This document shows, in pieces, positions 16,950 through 38,619 of a stretch of DNA of 64,000 nt. The position numbers and the translations under genes are program-made. The notes beneath the pieces are model-generated. The model was not told where the DNA came from, ran no database searches, and was given only the letters and a program-made list of their open reading frames with translations. Within the stretch, counting starts at the first letter, position 1. Each line of letters begins with the position of its first letter. The DNA is from Sulfurimonas sp. HSL-1656 (GTDB taxonomy: Bacteria > Campylobacterota > Campylobacteria > Campylobacterales > Sulfurimonadaceae), in the NCBI RefSeq assembly GCF_039645585.1, contig NZ_CP147915.1, positions 372,001 to 436,000 on the forward strand, given 5' to 3'.

Positions 16950-17684
16950 TTATAGGATGTCGAAGACGGCTTCGCGCTTCCCTTTTTTCTCGAGAATCTC
17001 CCGGCAGGCGAGCCCCGGGATCTGCGAGGCGAGCAGATCGTCAATGGTTTCGAAACGGTGCTGTGCGAGGTGGCGCAGCACGATGCCGCGGTACGCCTTT
17101 GCCCAGTGGCTCACAACCTTCCCCTCCTTGATGAACTTCATCGTCGTGACCGGCCGGGAGGGTTTGAAGAACTTGTCGTAGTAGCCTGCGCGCAGGTCGA
17201 GGATCTCGTCCCCGCCGATCAGGGCGTCGAGCTCGGCGTTAAAAGCATCCTTATAATAGCGTTCGGGCGCGAAGTCGCCGACACTGTTGCCCTGTTTGAC
17301 CTTATAGGTGGGGATGAGGTCGCCGCCGCGCAGCGGGCCGAAGAGGTTGGAGAAGATAATGAGCCTCGCCTGCAGATAGGTGCTCGCCTCCGCATCGAGG
17401 GAGGGGTAGTCGAGGTACTCGTAGGCCACGCCGTCGTAGCGCTCGACGGCGGGCATGGTCGGGGCGCTGTAGAGGTCGGCGATGAAGGGCTGGGCGTCCC
17501 CTGCTTTTTTCAGGCCGAAAAGGGCCAGCACCTGGTCAGGGTTGTCACCGCCGACAATGGCATTATAGGCATCGAGGATTGCTTTGCGGGGTGCAAGTCC
17601 GAAGAGCAGGGTGCCCGTGTCGAGTCCGCCGATAGTGCCGCCGGTGCGTTTGCCTTCGGAGGGGGAGAAGAGGGTGAAAATCAT
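16950..17684 (-). CDS. yaaA: YaaA family (DUF328/UPF0246) peroxide-stress protein
   Basis: 244 residues starting MIFTLFSPSEGKRTGG, the family N-terminal motif. The conserved basic core (YYDKFFKPSRPVTTMKFIKEGKVVSHWAKAYRG) fits the family. In E. coli YaaA lowers free iron and limits DNA damage during peroxide stress; its exact chemistry is uncertain. The ATG at 17684 is chosen over one 30 bases upstream because it gives the conserved start and follows AAAGAGA. A TACAAT -10 box lies at 17711-17706 on the minus strand. Confidence 0.85.
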   Translation of the reverse strand: MIFTLFSPSEGKRTGGTIGGLDTGTLLFGLAPRKAILDAYNAIVGGDNPDQVLALFGLKKAGDAQPFIADLYSAPTMPAVERYDGVAYEYLDYPSLDAEASTYLQARLIIFSNLFGPLRGGDLIPTYKVKQGNSVGDFAPERYYKDAFNAELDALIGGDEILDLRAGYYDKFFKPSRPVTTMKFIKEGKVVSHWAKAYRGIVLRHLAQHRFETIDDLLASQIPGLACREILEKKGKREAVFDIL

Positions 17685-17780
17685 GCTGAAATCTCTTTTT
17701 TGCATATTGTACAAAATTTTTTCAATATAGTCTTGACATCACGGGTAGAATCGACTATAATTCTGGCTCAATTTCAAAAC

Positions 17781-17856
17781 GCCGGCATAGCTCAGCTGGT
17801 AGAGCAACTGATTTGTAATCAGTAGGCCCGGGATTCGACTTCTCGTGCCGGCACCA
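17781..17856 (+). tRNA. tRNA-Thr (anticodon TGT)
   Basis: Acceptor stem GCCGGCA/TGCCGGC, D arm AGCTCAGCTGGTAGAGCA, anticodon loop TTTGTAA, T loop TTCGACT, encoded CCA. It is the first of four tRNA genes before tuf. Confidence 0.95.
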
Positions 17857-17912
17857 TTTTCGAAATTGAATTTTCATTTAGAAACAGTGTTAGACCAGAT
17901 TTAACAGGCCGT

Positions 17913-17998
<86 letters not shown>

Positions 17999-18000
17999 TT

Positions 18001-18077
<77 letters not shown>

Positions 18078-18163
18078 CTGGGAGCTGTAGTATAAGTTGT
18101 TTACTACTTCACAACTACATAAATAGTTTTTAGTTTCCCATTATTACTTTATTGCTGTTACAT

Positions 18164-18238
<75 letters not shown>

Positions 18239-18317
18239 CGGAACGTTTGGGTACGTTTCCCTGTAATGCTGGAGTAATAATGGGAGCCTAAAAAGCTATT
18301 TTGTACGCTTTATCTGG

Positions 18318-18323
18318 TATAAT
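18318..18323 (+). promoter_or_regulatory. -10 box (TATAAT) for tuf
   Basis: TATAAT about 35 bases before the tuf ATG, followed by a strong GGAGG ribosome site at 18349-18353. tuf could also be co-transcribed with the upstream tRNAs. Confidence 0.55.
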
Positions 18324-18358
18324 TCCGTTTCCATTAATTCTTAAAGTCGGAGGACACA

Positions 18359-19561
<1,203 letters not shown>

Positions 19562-19595
19562 TCGGGTTTCCGATTCGCAACACTAGGAAATAACA

Positions 19596-19748
19596 ATGCG
19601 TGAAAATATCCACCTCGCTTGTGAGAAGTGCACACGTCGCAACTATCACACAAGCAAAAACAAAAAGACGCACACTGAGAAATTCTCTGTGCGCAAATAC
19701 TGCAAGTTCTGCCGCGAACATACGGTTCACAAAGAAGCAAAACTGTAA
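19596..19748 (+). CDS. rpmG: 50S ribosomal protein L33 (zinc-ribbon type)
   Basis: 50 residues (MRENIHLACEKCTRRNYHTS...). The CEKC and CKFC pairs form the zinc ribbon, so this is the four-cysteine form. The ATG lies 34 bases after the tuf stop, preceded by TAGGAAA. It is followed by an 8-bp hairpin and tRNA-Trp. Confidence 0.96.
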   Translation: MRENIHLACEKCTRRNYHTSKNKKTHTEKFSVRKYCKFCREHTVHKEAKL

Positions 19749-19752
19749 GTTG

Positions 19753-19770
19753 TTCTCCCGCTCGGGAGAA
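19753..19770 (+). other. Hairpin between rpmG and tRNA-Trp
   Basis: TTCTCCCG-CT-CGGGAGAA forms an 8-bp palindrome 4 bases after rpmG and 4 bases before the tRNA. With no T run it is more likely an RNA-processing structure for releasing the tRNA from the operon transcript than a terminator. Confidence 0.45.
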
Positions 19771-19774
19771 TCAT

Positions 19775-19850
19775 AGGCGAATAGCTCCAATGGTAGAGCG
19801 CCGGATTCCAAATCCGATGGTTGGGGGTTCGAGTCCCTCTTCGCCTGCCA
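19775..19850 (+). tRNA. tRNA-Trp (anticodon CCA)
   Basis: Acceptor AGGCGAA/TTCGCCT, anticodon loop TTCCAAA, T loop GTTCGAGTC, encoded CCA. It is embedded between rpmG and secE, a common arrangement in bacteria. Confidence 0.95.
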
Positions 19851-19955
19851 CATTCCCGATCAATGCAGCCCCGGGGCTTCAGTTATCGCGAATGTCAATG
19901 GGTACCTCGAAAAATCTCCGCGTCAGGTTCTTCGAGGTGCGCAAGAGGAATGGAA

Positions 19956-20141
19956 ATGAAATCAACACTTAACAGTTATGTCAGAAACGCCCGCATCGAG
20001 CTCTCCAAAGTCATTTTCCCGACTAAGGCGCAGGTGAAACAGGCGTTCATCGCCGTCGTGGTGGTAGTTGCTTTCGTTTCGATCTTTTTGGCACTTGTAG
20101 ACTTGATCATGTCTTCATCACTGTCAGCGATTTTGGGCTAA
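19956..20141 (+). CDS. secE: Preprotein translocase subunit SecE
   Basis: 61 residues with the amphipathic segment NSYVRNARIELSKVIFPTKAQVKQ and a single membrane helix (about 30-52), the minimal SecE form. SecE clamps the SecY channel. The ATG at 19956 is preferred over the one at 19950 because AGAGGA then lies 6 bases away rather than directly adjacent. It precedes nusG by 10 bases, the normal order. Confidence 0.95.
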   Translation: MKSTLNSYVRNARIELSKVIFPTKAQVKQAFIAVVVVVAFVSIFLALVDLIMSSSLSAILG

Positions 20142-20151
20142 GGGAGAACAT

Positions 20152-20682
20152 ATGGCACATCAATGGTATTCTATCCAGACCTACGCGGGCAGCGAACGCA
20201 GCGTTAAAAACGCGATCCTCAACCTGATCGACGAGCACAACCTCGGCGAGAAGATCAAAGAGGTCGTCGTTCCGACGGAAGACGTCATCGAGGTCAAAGA
20301 CGGAAAGAAAAAGATCAGCGAACGTTCCCTCTATTCCGGTTACGTTTTCATCAACGTCGATCTGGACACGCCGACGCAGCACCTGATTCAGTCGCTGCCG
20401 CGCGTCTCCGGCTTCATCGGTGAGGCTAACCACCCGACACCGCTGAGCGAGAACGACATCAACACGATCCTCGACCGCGTTGAGAACCGTGCGGCGCCGA
20501 AACCGAAGGTCTACTTCGAAAACGGCGAGATGGTCCGCATCATCGACGGCCCGTTCGCGAACTTTACGGGTACGGTCGACGAGTACGACCTCGAACACGG
20601 TACACTGAAGCTCAACGTATCGATCTTCGGTCGCAGCACCCCGGTGGACATTTCGTACACCCAGGTCGAAAAAATTATTTAA
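20152..20682 (+). CDS. nusG: Transcription termination/antitermination factor NusG
   Basis: 176 residues. The N-terminal NGN domain (WYSIQTYAGSERSVKNAIL; PRVSGFIGE) contacts RNA polymerase. The C-terminal KOW domain (FENGEMVRIIDGPFANFTGTVDEYD) contacts Rho or ribosomal protein S10. It starts 10 bases after secE and is followed by rplK. Confidence 0.98.
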   Translation: MAHQWYSIQTYAGSERSVKNAILNLIDEHNLGEKIKEVVVPTEDVIEVKDGKKKISERSLYSGYVFINVDLDTPTQHLIQSLPRVSGFIGEANHPTPLSENDINTILDRVENRAAPKPKVYFENGEMVRIIDGPFANFTGTVDEYDLEHGTLKLNVSIFGRSTPVDISYTQVEKII

Positions 20683-20706
20683 TCTTACAAAGGAAAAGGA
20701 AGCACA

Positions 20707-21132
20707 ATGGCAAAGAAAGTCATGGGTTATATCAAGTTGCAAATTCAAGCCGGCGCTGCCAACCCGGCACCTCCGGTCGGTCCTGCGCTGGGTCAGCGCG
20801 GCGTCAACATCATGGAATTCTGTAAAGCATTCAATGAAAAGACAAAAGACAAGATGGGCTTCAAAGTTCCGACCATCATTACGGTCTACAACGACAGAAG
20901 TTTCTCTTTCGTCACAAAACAGCCGCCGGCATCTGCACTGCTGATGAAAGCAGCTGGTATCAAGAAGGGTTCTGACAACCCGCTGAAAAACAAAGTTGCG
21001 AAGATCACCAAGGCGCAGCTGATGGAAGTCGTGAAGATGAAAATCGCCGACCTCAACACGGACGACGAAGAGCAGGCAGCAAAAATCCTTGCCGGTTCCG
21101 CACGTGCAATGGGCCTTGAAATTACAGAATAA
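20707..21132 (+). CDS. rplK: 50S ribosomal protein L11
   Basis: 141 residues. The N-terminal domain has [27 protein letters not shown] and the C-terminal rRNA-binding domain ends in [11 protein letters not shown]11 forms the GTPase-associated centre with the L10-L12 stalk encoded just downstream. An AAAGGAAAAGGA ribosome site precedes the ATG. Confidence 0.98.
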   Translation: MAKKVMGYIKLQIQAGAANPAPPVGPALGQRGVNIMEFCKAFNEKTKDKMGFKVPTIITVYNDRSFSFVTKQPPASALLMKAAGIKKGSDNPLKNKVAKITKAQLMEVVKMKIADLNTDDEEQAAKILAGSARAMGLEITE

Positions 21133-21205
21133 CTGTAAGCAACCGAACTATCTTCGACCGCAAAGATACAAAAAAACTGCGGCAGAATAAATTCAGGAGA
21201 ATAAT

Positions 21206-21901
21206 ATGGCTAGCAAACGTTATAAGCAGCTGAACGAAAAAATCGACGCGACTAAACAGTACAGCGTCGTTGAAGCGGCAGCGTTCGTAAAAGAACTGCA
21301 GTCTGCCAAGTTTGACGAAACGGTCGAAATCGCGATGAACCTGGGTGTTGACCCGCGCCACGCTGACCAGATGGTCCGCGGTGCCGTTGTGCTTCCTCAC
21401 GGTACAGGTAAAACAGTTCGCGTCGCCGTTTTCGCCAAAGGCGCCAAAATCGACGAAGCAAAAGCAGCCGGTGCCGACATCGTCGGTACGGATGAGCTCG
21501 TTGAAATGATCCAGGCCGGCAACATGCCGTTTGACGTTGTTGTTGCAGCGCCGGACTGTATGGGTGTCGTCGGTAAGATCGGTCGTATCCTAGGGCCAAA
21601 AGGCCTGATGCCGAATCCGAAAACCGGTACGGTTACACCGGACGTCGCGACTGCGGTCAAGAACGTCAAAGGCGGCCAGGTCGCTTTCCGTGTTGACAAA
21701 AAAGGAAACATCCACGCCGGTATCGGTAAAGCAAGCTTCGATGCTGACAAGATCGCGGAGAACGTCAAAGCGTTCGTCGCGGCGATCAACAAGCACAAGC
21801 CGGCTTCCGCTAAAGGCCGCTACATCAAGAACGCTGCGCTCTCTCTGACGATGAGCCCGGCGCTCAAATTTGACGTGGCCGAACTGGCAGACATCAAATA
21901 A
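21206..21901 (+). CDS. rplA: 50S ribosomal protein L1
   Basis: 231 residues with the two-domain L1 fold ([54 protein letters not shown]). L1 forms the mobile E-site stalk and in many bacteria represses its own operon. An AGGAGAATAAT site precedes the ATG. Confidence 0.98.
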   Translation: MASKRYKQLNEKIDATKQYSVVEAAAFVKELQSAKFDETVEIAMNLGVDPRHADQMVRGAVVLPHGTGKTVRVAVFAKGAKIDEAKAAGADIVGTDELVEMIQAGNMPFDVVVAAPDCMGVVGKIGRILGPKGLMPNPKTGTVTPDVATAVKNVKGGQVAFRVDKKGNIHAGIGKASFDADKIAENVKAFVAAINKHKPASAKGRYIKNAALSLTMSPALKFDVAELADIK

Positions 21902-22076
21902 TTCTTTCCCCTTTTGGGGACGGAAGTCTTGCGTTTGACATCACGGATGCCAGACGCAAGATTTTCACAAAACGAAGATCTGAAATCTTTGGACTGAAGA
22001 GAGTTGGGGGCAGCCTGTGCTGCTTAATCGGCCTTTCCCCGCCCCGCTTGAAGTTAAAGTCTGGAAAGGAGAACGA
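21902..22076 (+). promoter_or_regulatory. Untranslated leader before rplJ, probable L10/L12 autoregulatory site
   Basis: A 175-base gap separates rplA from rplJ, large for this block. It contains a CCCC-TTTT-GGGG hairpin near its start and an inverted pair TCTTGCGTTTG/CAGACGCAAGA (about 21928-21962). In many bacteria this position carries the L10(L12)4 binding leader; the assignment here is by position and structure only. Confidence 0.5.
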
Positions 22077-22559
22077 ATGACAAGAGCTGAAAAAACGGAA
22101 GTTGTCAACTATCTTACCGGCGAGTTCGGAAGTGTTGCAGCCGTCGTTATCTGTGACTATAACGGTCTGGGTGTAGCTGATCTTGAAGAGCTGCGCGGTC
22201 TGGCTCGCAAAAGCGATGCGAAAGTTCAGGTTGTAAAAAACACCCTGGCGAACATCGCACTGGCGAATGCTGAAATGACCGGCGTCGAACTGAAAGATAT
22301 GAACATCTTCATCTGGTCCGATGACGTTATCGGCGCGGCAAAAGTTGCAGCGGATTTCGCGAAGAAAAACGATAAACTGAGCATTAAAGCGGGTTACCTC
22401 GATAAAGAGCCTGCGGATAAAGCGAAGATCGAAGCTTTCGCAAAACTCCCGGGTCGCAACGAACTGCTTGGCATGCTGGCTGCTACTTGGATGGCACCGC
22501 TCACCAACTTTACGATCGGTCTCGATGCGCTTAGAAAAAAGCGCGAAGAAGAGGCTTAA
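22077..22559 (+). CDS. rplJ: 50S ribosomal protein L10
   Basis: 160 residues (MTRAEKTEVVNYLTGEFGSVAAVVICDYNGL). It anchors L7/L12 dimers through a C-terminal helix. The ATG at 22077 is chosen because AAAGGAGA lies 6 bases upstream and the longer frame from 22017 adds non-conserved residues. Confidence 0.97.
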   Translation: MTRAEKTEVVNYLTGEFGSVAAVVICDYNGLGVADLEELRGLARKSDAKVQVVKNTLANIALANAEMTGVELKDMNIFIWSDDVIGAAKVAADFAKKNDKLSIKAGYLDKEPADKAKIEAFAKLPGRNELLGMLAATWMAPLTNFTIGLDALRKKREEEA

Positions 22560-22591
22560 TTACTATTACTAACTACCATTAGGAGATAAAA

Positions 22592-22963
22592 ATGGCTGTA
22601 ACTAAAGAAGACGTACTCGAGTACATCTCTAACCTTTCCGTTCTCGAACTGTCCGAACTTGTTAAAGAGTTCGAAGAAAAATTCGGCGTATCTGCTCAGC
22701 CGGTCGCTGTTGCTGGTGTCGCTGCTGATGCCGGTGCTGCTGCTGAAGAGAAAACTGAATTTGACGTTATCCTCAAAGACGCTGGTGCGAAGAAGATCAA
22801 TGTTATTAAAGTTGTCCGCGGCCTGACTGGTCTCGGCCTCAAAGAAGCGAAAGAAGCAGTTGAAACTGCCGGCTCTGTTATCAAAGAAGGTGTTGATAAA
22901 GAGACTGCTGAAGCTGCAAAGAAAGAACTCGAAGAAGCTGGCGCTTCCGTCGAGCTCAAGTAA
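22592..22963 (+). CDS. rplL: 50S ribosomal protein L7/L12
   Basis: 123 residues. An N-terminal dimerisation helix pair, an Ala/Gly-rich hinge (about 36-52), and the C-terminal factor-binding domain ([33 protein letters not shown]). An AGGAG site precedes the ATG. It is followed by two strong hairpins before rpoB. Confidence 0.98.
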   Translation: MAVTKEDVLEYISNLSVLELSELVKEFEEKFGVSAQPVAVAGVAADAGAAAEEKTEFDVILKDAGAKKINVIKVVRGLTGLGLKEAKEAVETAGSVIKEGVDKETAEAAKKELEEAGASVELK

Positions 22964-22974
22964 GTTCTCTTTCC

Positions 22975-23048
22975 TCGGAAGGCCAGGCCTTCCGAACCTT
23001 TTCCGGGCGCTTTTGCCTCCCGTTTTCGAACGGACGGCAAAAGTGCCC
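22975..23048 (+). promoter_or_regulatory. Twin hairpins between rplL and rpoB (attenuator or processing site)
   Basis: First hairpin: TCGGAAGGCC/GGCCTTCCGA at 22975-22984 and 22986-22995, followed by CCTTTT. Second: GGGCGCTTTTGCC at 23005-23017 pairs with 23036-23048 (13 bp, one G-U) and encloses a CCGTT-TTCG-AACGG hairpin. E. coli has an attenuator and RNase III site at the same place; an equivalent role here is an inference. Confidence 0.6.
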
Positions 23049-23096
23049 TTACGTCGTTTATGGCAGGGACGCCTGCTTGGACACTGCACTTACTGA

Positions 23097-31791
<8,695 letters not shown>

Positions 31792-31802
31792 CGTCACTCC
31801 CT

Positions 31803-31819
31803 GCGGGGGGCTCCCCCGC
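31803..31819 (+). terminator. GC hairpin after rpoC
   Basis: GCGGGGG-GCT-CCCCCGC gives a 7-bp all-GC stem 12 bases after the rpoC stop. The T run is delayed and weak, so termination may be partial. Confidence 0.5.
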
Positions 31820-31848
31820 GCACCACTCCCTTTTCTCTTAAGATAAGC

Positions 31849-31854
31849 TAAAAT
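31849..31854 (+). promoter_or_regulatory. -10 box (TAAAAT) for the rpsL-rpsG-fusA operon
   Basis: TAAAAT in an AT-rich stretch between the rpoC hairpin and rpsL, about 86 bases before the rpsL ATG. Confidence 0.45.
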
Positions 31855-31939
31855 TCAACTTAACTTTAGTATTATTTCGCGTTCAATACTCTCTCGTGAG
31901 AAGTATCTACTGGAACATTTACATTATGAAAGGATTCAA

Positions 31940-32314
31940 ATGCCTACAATCAACCAGTTGATTCGTAAAGAGCGCAAGGCTGTGATCAAAAAATCTAAGT
32001 CTCCCGCACTCGTAAACTGCCCGCAGCGCCGCGGCGTCTGTACGCGTGTTTACACGACGACACCTAAAAAACCGAACTCGGCACTTCGTAAAGTCGCCAA
32101 GGTCCGCCTGACATCAGGTTTCGAGGTGATCTCTTATATCGGTGGTGAAGGTCACAACCTGCAAGAGCACTCTATCGTTCTCGTACGCGGCGGTCGTGTC
32201 AAAGACCTTCCGGGTGTTAAGTATCACATCGTTCGCGGTGCGCTCGATACTGCCGGTGTTGCTAACCGTACGGTTGCACGTTCTAAATACGGTACGAAAC
32301 GCCCGAAGAAATAA
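31940..32314 (+). CDS. rpsL: 30S ribosomal protein S12
   Basis: 124 residues. The decoding-centre segment [18 protein letters not shown] and the conserved loop near [10 protein letters not shown] are present, with lysines at the streptomycin-sensitivity positions. First gene of the rpsL-rpsG-fusA group. A GAAAGGA site precedes the ATG. Confidence 0.98.
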   Translation: MPTINQLIRKERKAVIKKSKSPALVNCPQRRGVCTRVYTTTPKKPNSALRKVAKVRLTSGFEVISYIGGEGHNLQEHSIVLVRGGRVKDLPGVKYHIVRGALDTAGVANRTVARSKYGTKRPKK

Positions 32315-32420
32315 GAACGTCCAGTTCAGTCAAGCATTGAGTATCGGGGGATTGCCCTGAGAAGATGTGAATACAAAGCGAAAGCTTTGAGTAAATTTTG
32401 AAAAAAATTGAAGCCAATAA

Positions 32421-32897
<477 letters not shown>

Positions 32898-32982
32898 TCG
32901 TCATGCAACCCTTCCGTGCTACTATCGCGTCTCGCTTTAGGGGCACGGTCCCCTCTAACTACTATATCTAAGGCTTATTACA

Positions 32983-35073
<2,091 letters not shown>

Positions 35074-35083
35074 GCCGCTGCGT

Positions 35084-35102
35084 CCAGAGCCTACGGGCTC
35101 TG
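35084..35102. terminator. Hairpin between fusA and the convergent gene
   Basis: CAGAGCC and GGCTCTG form a 7-bp stem just after the fusA stop. The 3' end of the opposing gene (stop at 35093-35091) lies within it. There is no T run, so its efficiency is uncertain. Confidence 0.4.
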
Positions 35103-35870
35103 TCTCAACCACTCCCGCTCTACCTCCAGATCCCCGAACAGCAATACATCTTTCAAGACGGCATTTTTGACATAATAGGCTTCGTCCGTCTCAATTTCCA
35201 TTTCGCCGCGCGCACTCCGGAAAATATCCTGGTCGAGCTGAACACTGTAACGGTACGGTGCAGGCCTACGCGTGACGTGGACTTCGCCGCCGTCTGTCCC
35301 TGCTGCATGCTGTGTGAGGGAGTCCCCCGATGCAAGGGATTCAAGTTGAGGTCGTGCATTGAAGTACAGCGTCAGAAGGTCATCCTCTGCGGGGTAGGGG
35401 AGACGGAGGAACGCACGGCGTTCTGCAGGCCGGCTCTTTGCAACGTAGCGCATGGTATCCGGGTCGAAACGGCGCAGCGTCACGAGCATCTTTTCATGCT
35501 GGTAAAGGGTGATACCGTTACGGCCGAAACGGTAGAGCTGCTCGCGGCGGTAATCGTCCATTGTACGCAGGACACGGTAGCGTTCGGGGATAAGACGCCC
35601 CTGGGCGTCGATATGCCCCTCGCTCAGAAAGTGTTCGCTGTGATGATGCGCCAGCAGCGCGGCAATCCCTTCGAGCGTCGCGTTTGCTTCGATGCGGTAA
35701 CGCTGCTGTCCCGTCGTCAGCTTCAAGGTGGTAGTGCCTACATGGCCGATGACCCAGAAAGCGATACTGTAGCGTGCTTCGATCGTCGCGGCCTGGAGGC
35801 CGAGTGCGCCGGTGATAAGCAGCGGGAGCAGGGGACGGATGATGTTGCCTAGGAGGGGAGGTCGGTCCAC
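35091..35870 (-). CDS. DUF3108-like exported protein
   Basis: 259 residues from a GTG start with GAGGAGAG 6 bases upstream. A hydrophobic N-terminus (RPLLPLLITGALGLQA) acts as signal. The mature part (IEARYSIAFWVIGHVGTTTLKL..YRIEANATLEG) matches the look of DUF3108 proteins, a periplasmic beta-rich fold of unknown function. It overlaps the end of bpt by 22 bases, so translation is coupled. A role in the envelope is inferred only from the signal sequence. Confidence 0.7.
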   Translation of the reverse strand: MDRPPLLGNIIRPLLPLLITGALGLQAATIEARYSIAFWVIGHVGTTTLKLTTGQQRYRIEANATLEGIAALLAHHHSEHFLSEGHIDAQGRLIPERYRVLRTMDDYRREQLYRFGRNGITLYQHEKMLVTLRRFDPDTMRYVAKSRPAERRAFLRLPYPAEDDLLTLYFNARPQLESLASGDSLTQHAAGTDGGEVHVTRRPAPYRYSVQLDQDIFRSARGEMEIETDEAYYVKNAVLKDVLLFGDLEVEREWLRQSP

Positions 35871-36592
35871 GTGTCGCTCTCCTCTTCGGCGGGGCGGCCC
35901 TGCAGTTGCAGCAGCGGAGTGTAGTCACGCTTGTACATCAGGCTCTGGCACCCTTCGACGTAGTAGCCCAGGTAGATCCACGGCAGCCCGCGCTCTTTGG
36001 CCAGGCTGATCTGCTGCAGAAGGGAGTATTTCCCCAGGGAACGGTCGGCATATTCGGGATCGTAGTAGAAATAGATCGAGGAGATGCCGCTGGGTAGGAT
36101 GTCGATGAGATCGACGCCGATCAGGCGTTCACGGTCGAAGTAGAGCACTTCGTAGCCGAAATCGTTGTAACCGTGAACGAAGGAGCTGTAGTAGTTGCGC
36201 GGCGTCACGGGCTGCTCGTCCCAGCCGCGTCGGTGGTGCATGTAACGGTGGTAGGCGCTGAAGAGCTCCAGGTGTCTTCGGCTCATTCCGGGACGCCGGA
36301 TCATGACGGTGAGATCCTCGTTCTTGCGCAGGACCCGTTTTTCGGAGCGGCTGAAACGGTAGGCATTCACGTCGATTTTGATGCTTTCGCAGGCGCTGCA
36401 GTTGCTGCAGATGGGGCGGAAGAACATTTCGCCGAAACGGCGCCATCCCCGGCGAATGAGGTGGTCGCAGTAGGCGGGGGAGCAGTGGGAGATGATCTTG
36501 TAGTGGGTGGTCTGCTCCTGGCCGGGGAGGTAGGCGCATTTCTCTTCGAGGGCACACTCTTTGAGCAGCCGGTTCGCGCCCTGGGTTTTCAT
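35849..36592 (-). CDS. bpt: Aspartate/glutamate leucyltransferase (L/F-type N-degron transferase Bpt)
   Basis: 247 residues. It transfers leucine from Leu-tRNA to proteins with N-terminal Asp or Glu, marking them for ClpS/ClpAP degradation. The ATE-like N-terminal cysteine region (KCAYLPGQEQTTHYKIIS), the CSNCSACES cluster and the C-terminal acetyltransferase-like part (GVDLIDILPSGISSIYFYYDPEYADRSLGKYSLLQQI; YLGYYVEGCQSLMYK) are all present. It overlaps the upstream lipoprotein gene by 4 bases. Confidence 0.92.
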   Translation of the reverse strand: MKTQGANRLLKECALEEKCAYLPGQEQTTHYKIISHCSPAYCDHLIRRGWRRFGEMFFRPICSNCSACESIKIDVNAYRFSRSEKRVLRKNEDLTVMIRRPGMSRRHLELFSAYHRYMHHRRGWDEQPVTPRNYYSSFVHGYNDFGYEVLYFDRERLIGVDLIDILPSGISSIYFYYDPEYADRSLGKYSLLQQISLAKERGLPWIYLGYYVEGCQSLMYKRDYTPLLQLQGRPAEEESDTWTDLPS

Positions 36593-37191
36593 CGCTTCTG
36601 CTCGATCAGCTTCGTAGTGGTATTTTCGAGGGTCTCGATGAGGCGGTTCTCCTGTTCGGGGGAGAGCTTGCCGGAGGTGATGGAGTCGAGCATCTTCTCG
36701 GCCATCTTCATCTTCATCTCCTGCTCCTGGACCCGGAGCTTGTAGAGCAGCTCGTCCTCGTGGATCTTGAGACGCTCTTTGCGGTTCTTGCCGGTGTAGT
36801 AGAAGAGAAACCAGAAGAGCATCAGGAGTGCGGCCGCGATGAGCCAGTAAAGGTAGGTCGTCTGCTCATGCTCTTTTTCAATGGCGATCTTCTTCGTCTG
36901 CGCCTCTTCCATCGCCACCTCTTTGGTGATGCCGGCCTTGGCGACGTCGGTCTCGGAGATGAGCTTCTGGACTTCGATGTCGCGGGCTTTGTTGATGAGG
37001 GCGATCTCTTTGTCCGCGTCGGCTTTGATCTTGGCGGTTTCGATCTTTTCGGAACGTTCACGCACCTGCTGCGGTGTCGCATAGGGGCCATTGGGGTTCT
37101 GTCCCATCAGGTAGGGCTGCTGACGGCTGTTGCTTTCACCGCAGCCCAGGAGCAGCAGCAGCGGAAACAGAGCGAGGATCAGCCCGCGCAT
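36589..37191 (-). CDS. Putative lipoprotein with internal membrane helix and coiled coils
   Basis: 200 residues. Hydrophobic N-terminus with LLLLGC lipobox (Cys17), a Gln/Pro/Asn-rich linker, a long charged helix (about 45-110, rich in Lys, Glu and Ala), a membrane segment (about 112-131, TTYLYWLIAAALLMLFWFLF), then a second charged helix to the C-terminus. If lipidated it would span the inner membrane once. AGGGG lies 5 bases before the ATG. I do not recognise the family. It sits between prfB and bpt in one minus-strand run. Confidence 0.7.
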   Translation of the reverse strand: MRGLILALFPLLLLLGCGESNSRQQPYLMGQNPNGPYATPQQVRERSEKIETAKIKADADKEIALINKARDIEVQKLISETDVAKAGITKEVAMEEAQTKKIAIEKEHEQTTYLYWLIAAALLMLFWFLFYYTGKNRKERLKIHEDELLYKLRVQEQEMKMKMAEKMLDSITSGKLSPEQENRLIETLENTTTKLIEQKR

Positions 37192-37192
37192 G

Positions 37193-38290
<1,098 letters not shown>

Positions 38291-38305
38291 AAATGTCTCT
38301 CCAGA

Positions 38306-38311
38306 ATAGTA
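38306..38311 (-). promoter_or_regulatory. -10-like box (TACTAT) for prfB
   Basis: TACTAT on the minus strand ends 16 bases before the TTG start of prfB and touches the left end of the dumbbell element. Confidence 0.4.
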
Positions 38312-38580
38312 GGGTGGCTCTCATTCCCCTGCATGCACACAGCGCAATAGAAAAATGTCATAATCAAGGCGCCGCTTTGAAGGCCTAGCCAGAGCTAAGC
38401 CGAAAAGCGGTAACGCCGAGTAGGGCATTTTTCTGTTGTGCCCTCCGGGAGGGCATTTGAAGTACAACCTTTTCCCCGTTCACTGCTTGACTTGGCGATG
38501 ACCAGGCCTGCGCAGAGAACAAGAAAAATCTCATCCTTCAAATGCCCTCTGAGTACATGCAGGGGAATGAGAGTCACCCT
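38311..38580. repeat. Dumbbell palindromic element, copy A
   Basis: A 270-bp non-coding element fills most of the 329-base gap between prfB and panC. Arms 38311-38335 and 38556-38580 pair over 25 bp with one G-U. Inside, 38342-38357 pairs with 38426-38441 (16 bp, two G-U), and 38449-38462 pairs with 38536-38549 (14 bp, perfect). The loops of these two domains contain partly complementary stretches (38381-38399 and 38491-38509). The core matches copy B at 59959-60227 with nearly constant offsets. No open frame with coding signals is present. Confidence 0.85.
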
Positions 38581-38584
38581 TCAG

Positions 38585-38590
38585 TATAAT
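38585..38590 (+). promoter_or_regulatory. -10 box (TATAAT) for panC
   Basis: TATAAT lies 4 bases past the right end of the dumbbell element, so any -35 contact would fall in the element's outer stem. The panC ATG is at 38620 behind a GAGG site. Confidence 0.55.
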
Positions 38591-38619
38591 GCCGATTATA
38601 TTCAATCGAGGCTTAAAAC

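Noticed and set aside
38311-38580. Insertion sequence
   Set aside because: Inverted ends are present, but there is no transposase frame in either copy and the internal stems covary, so it is at most a non-autonomous element.
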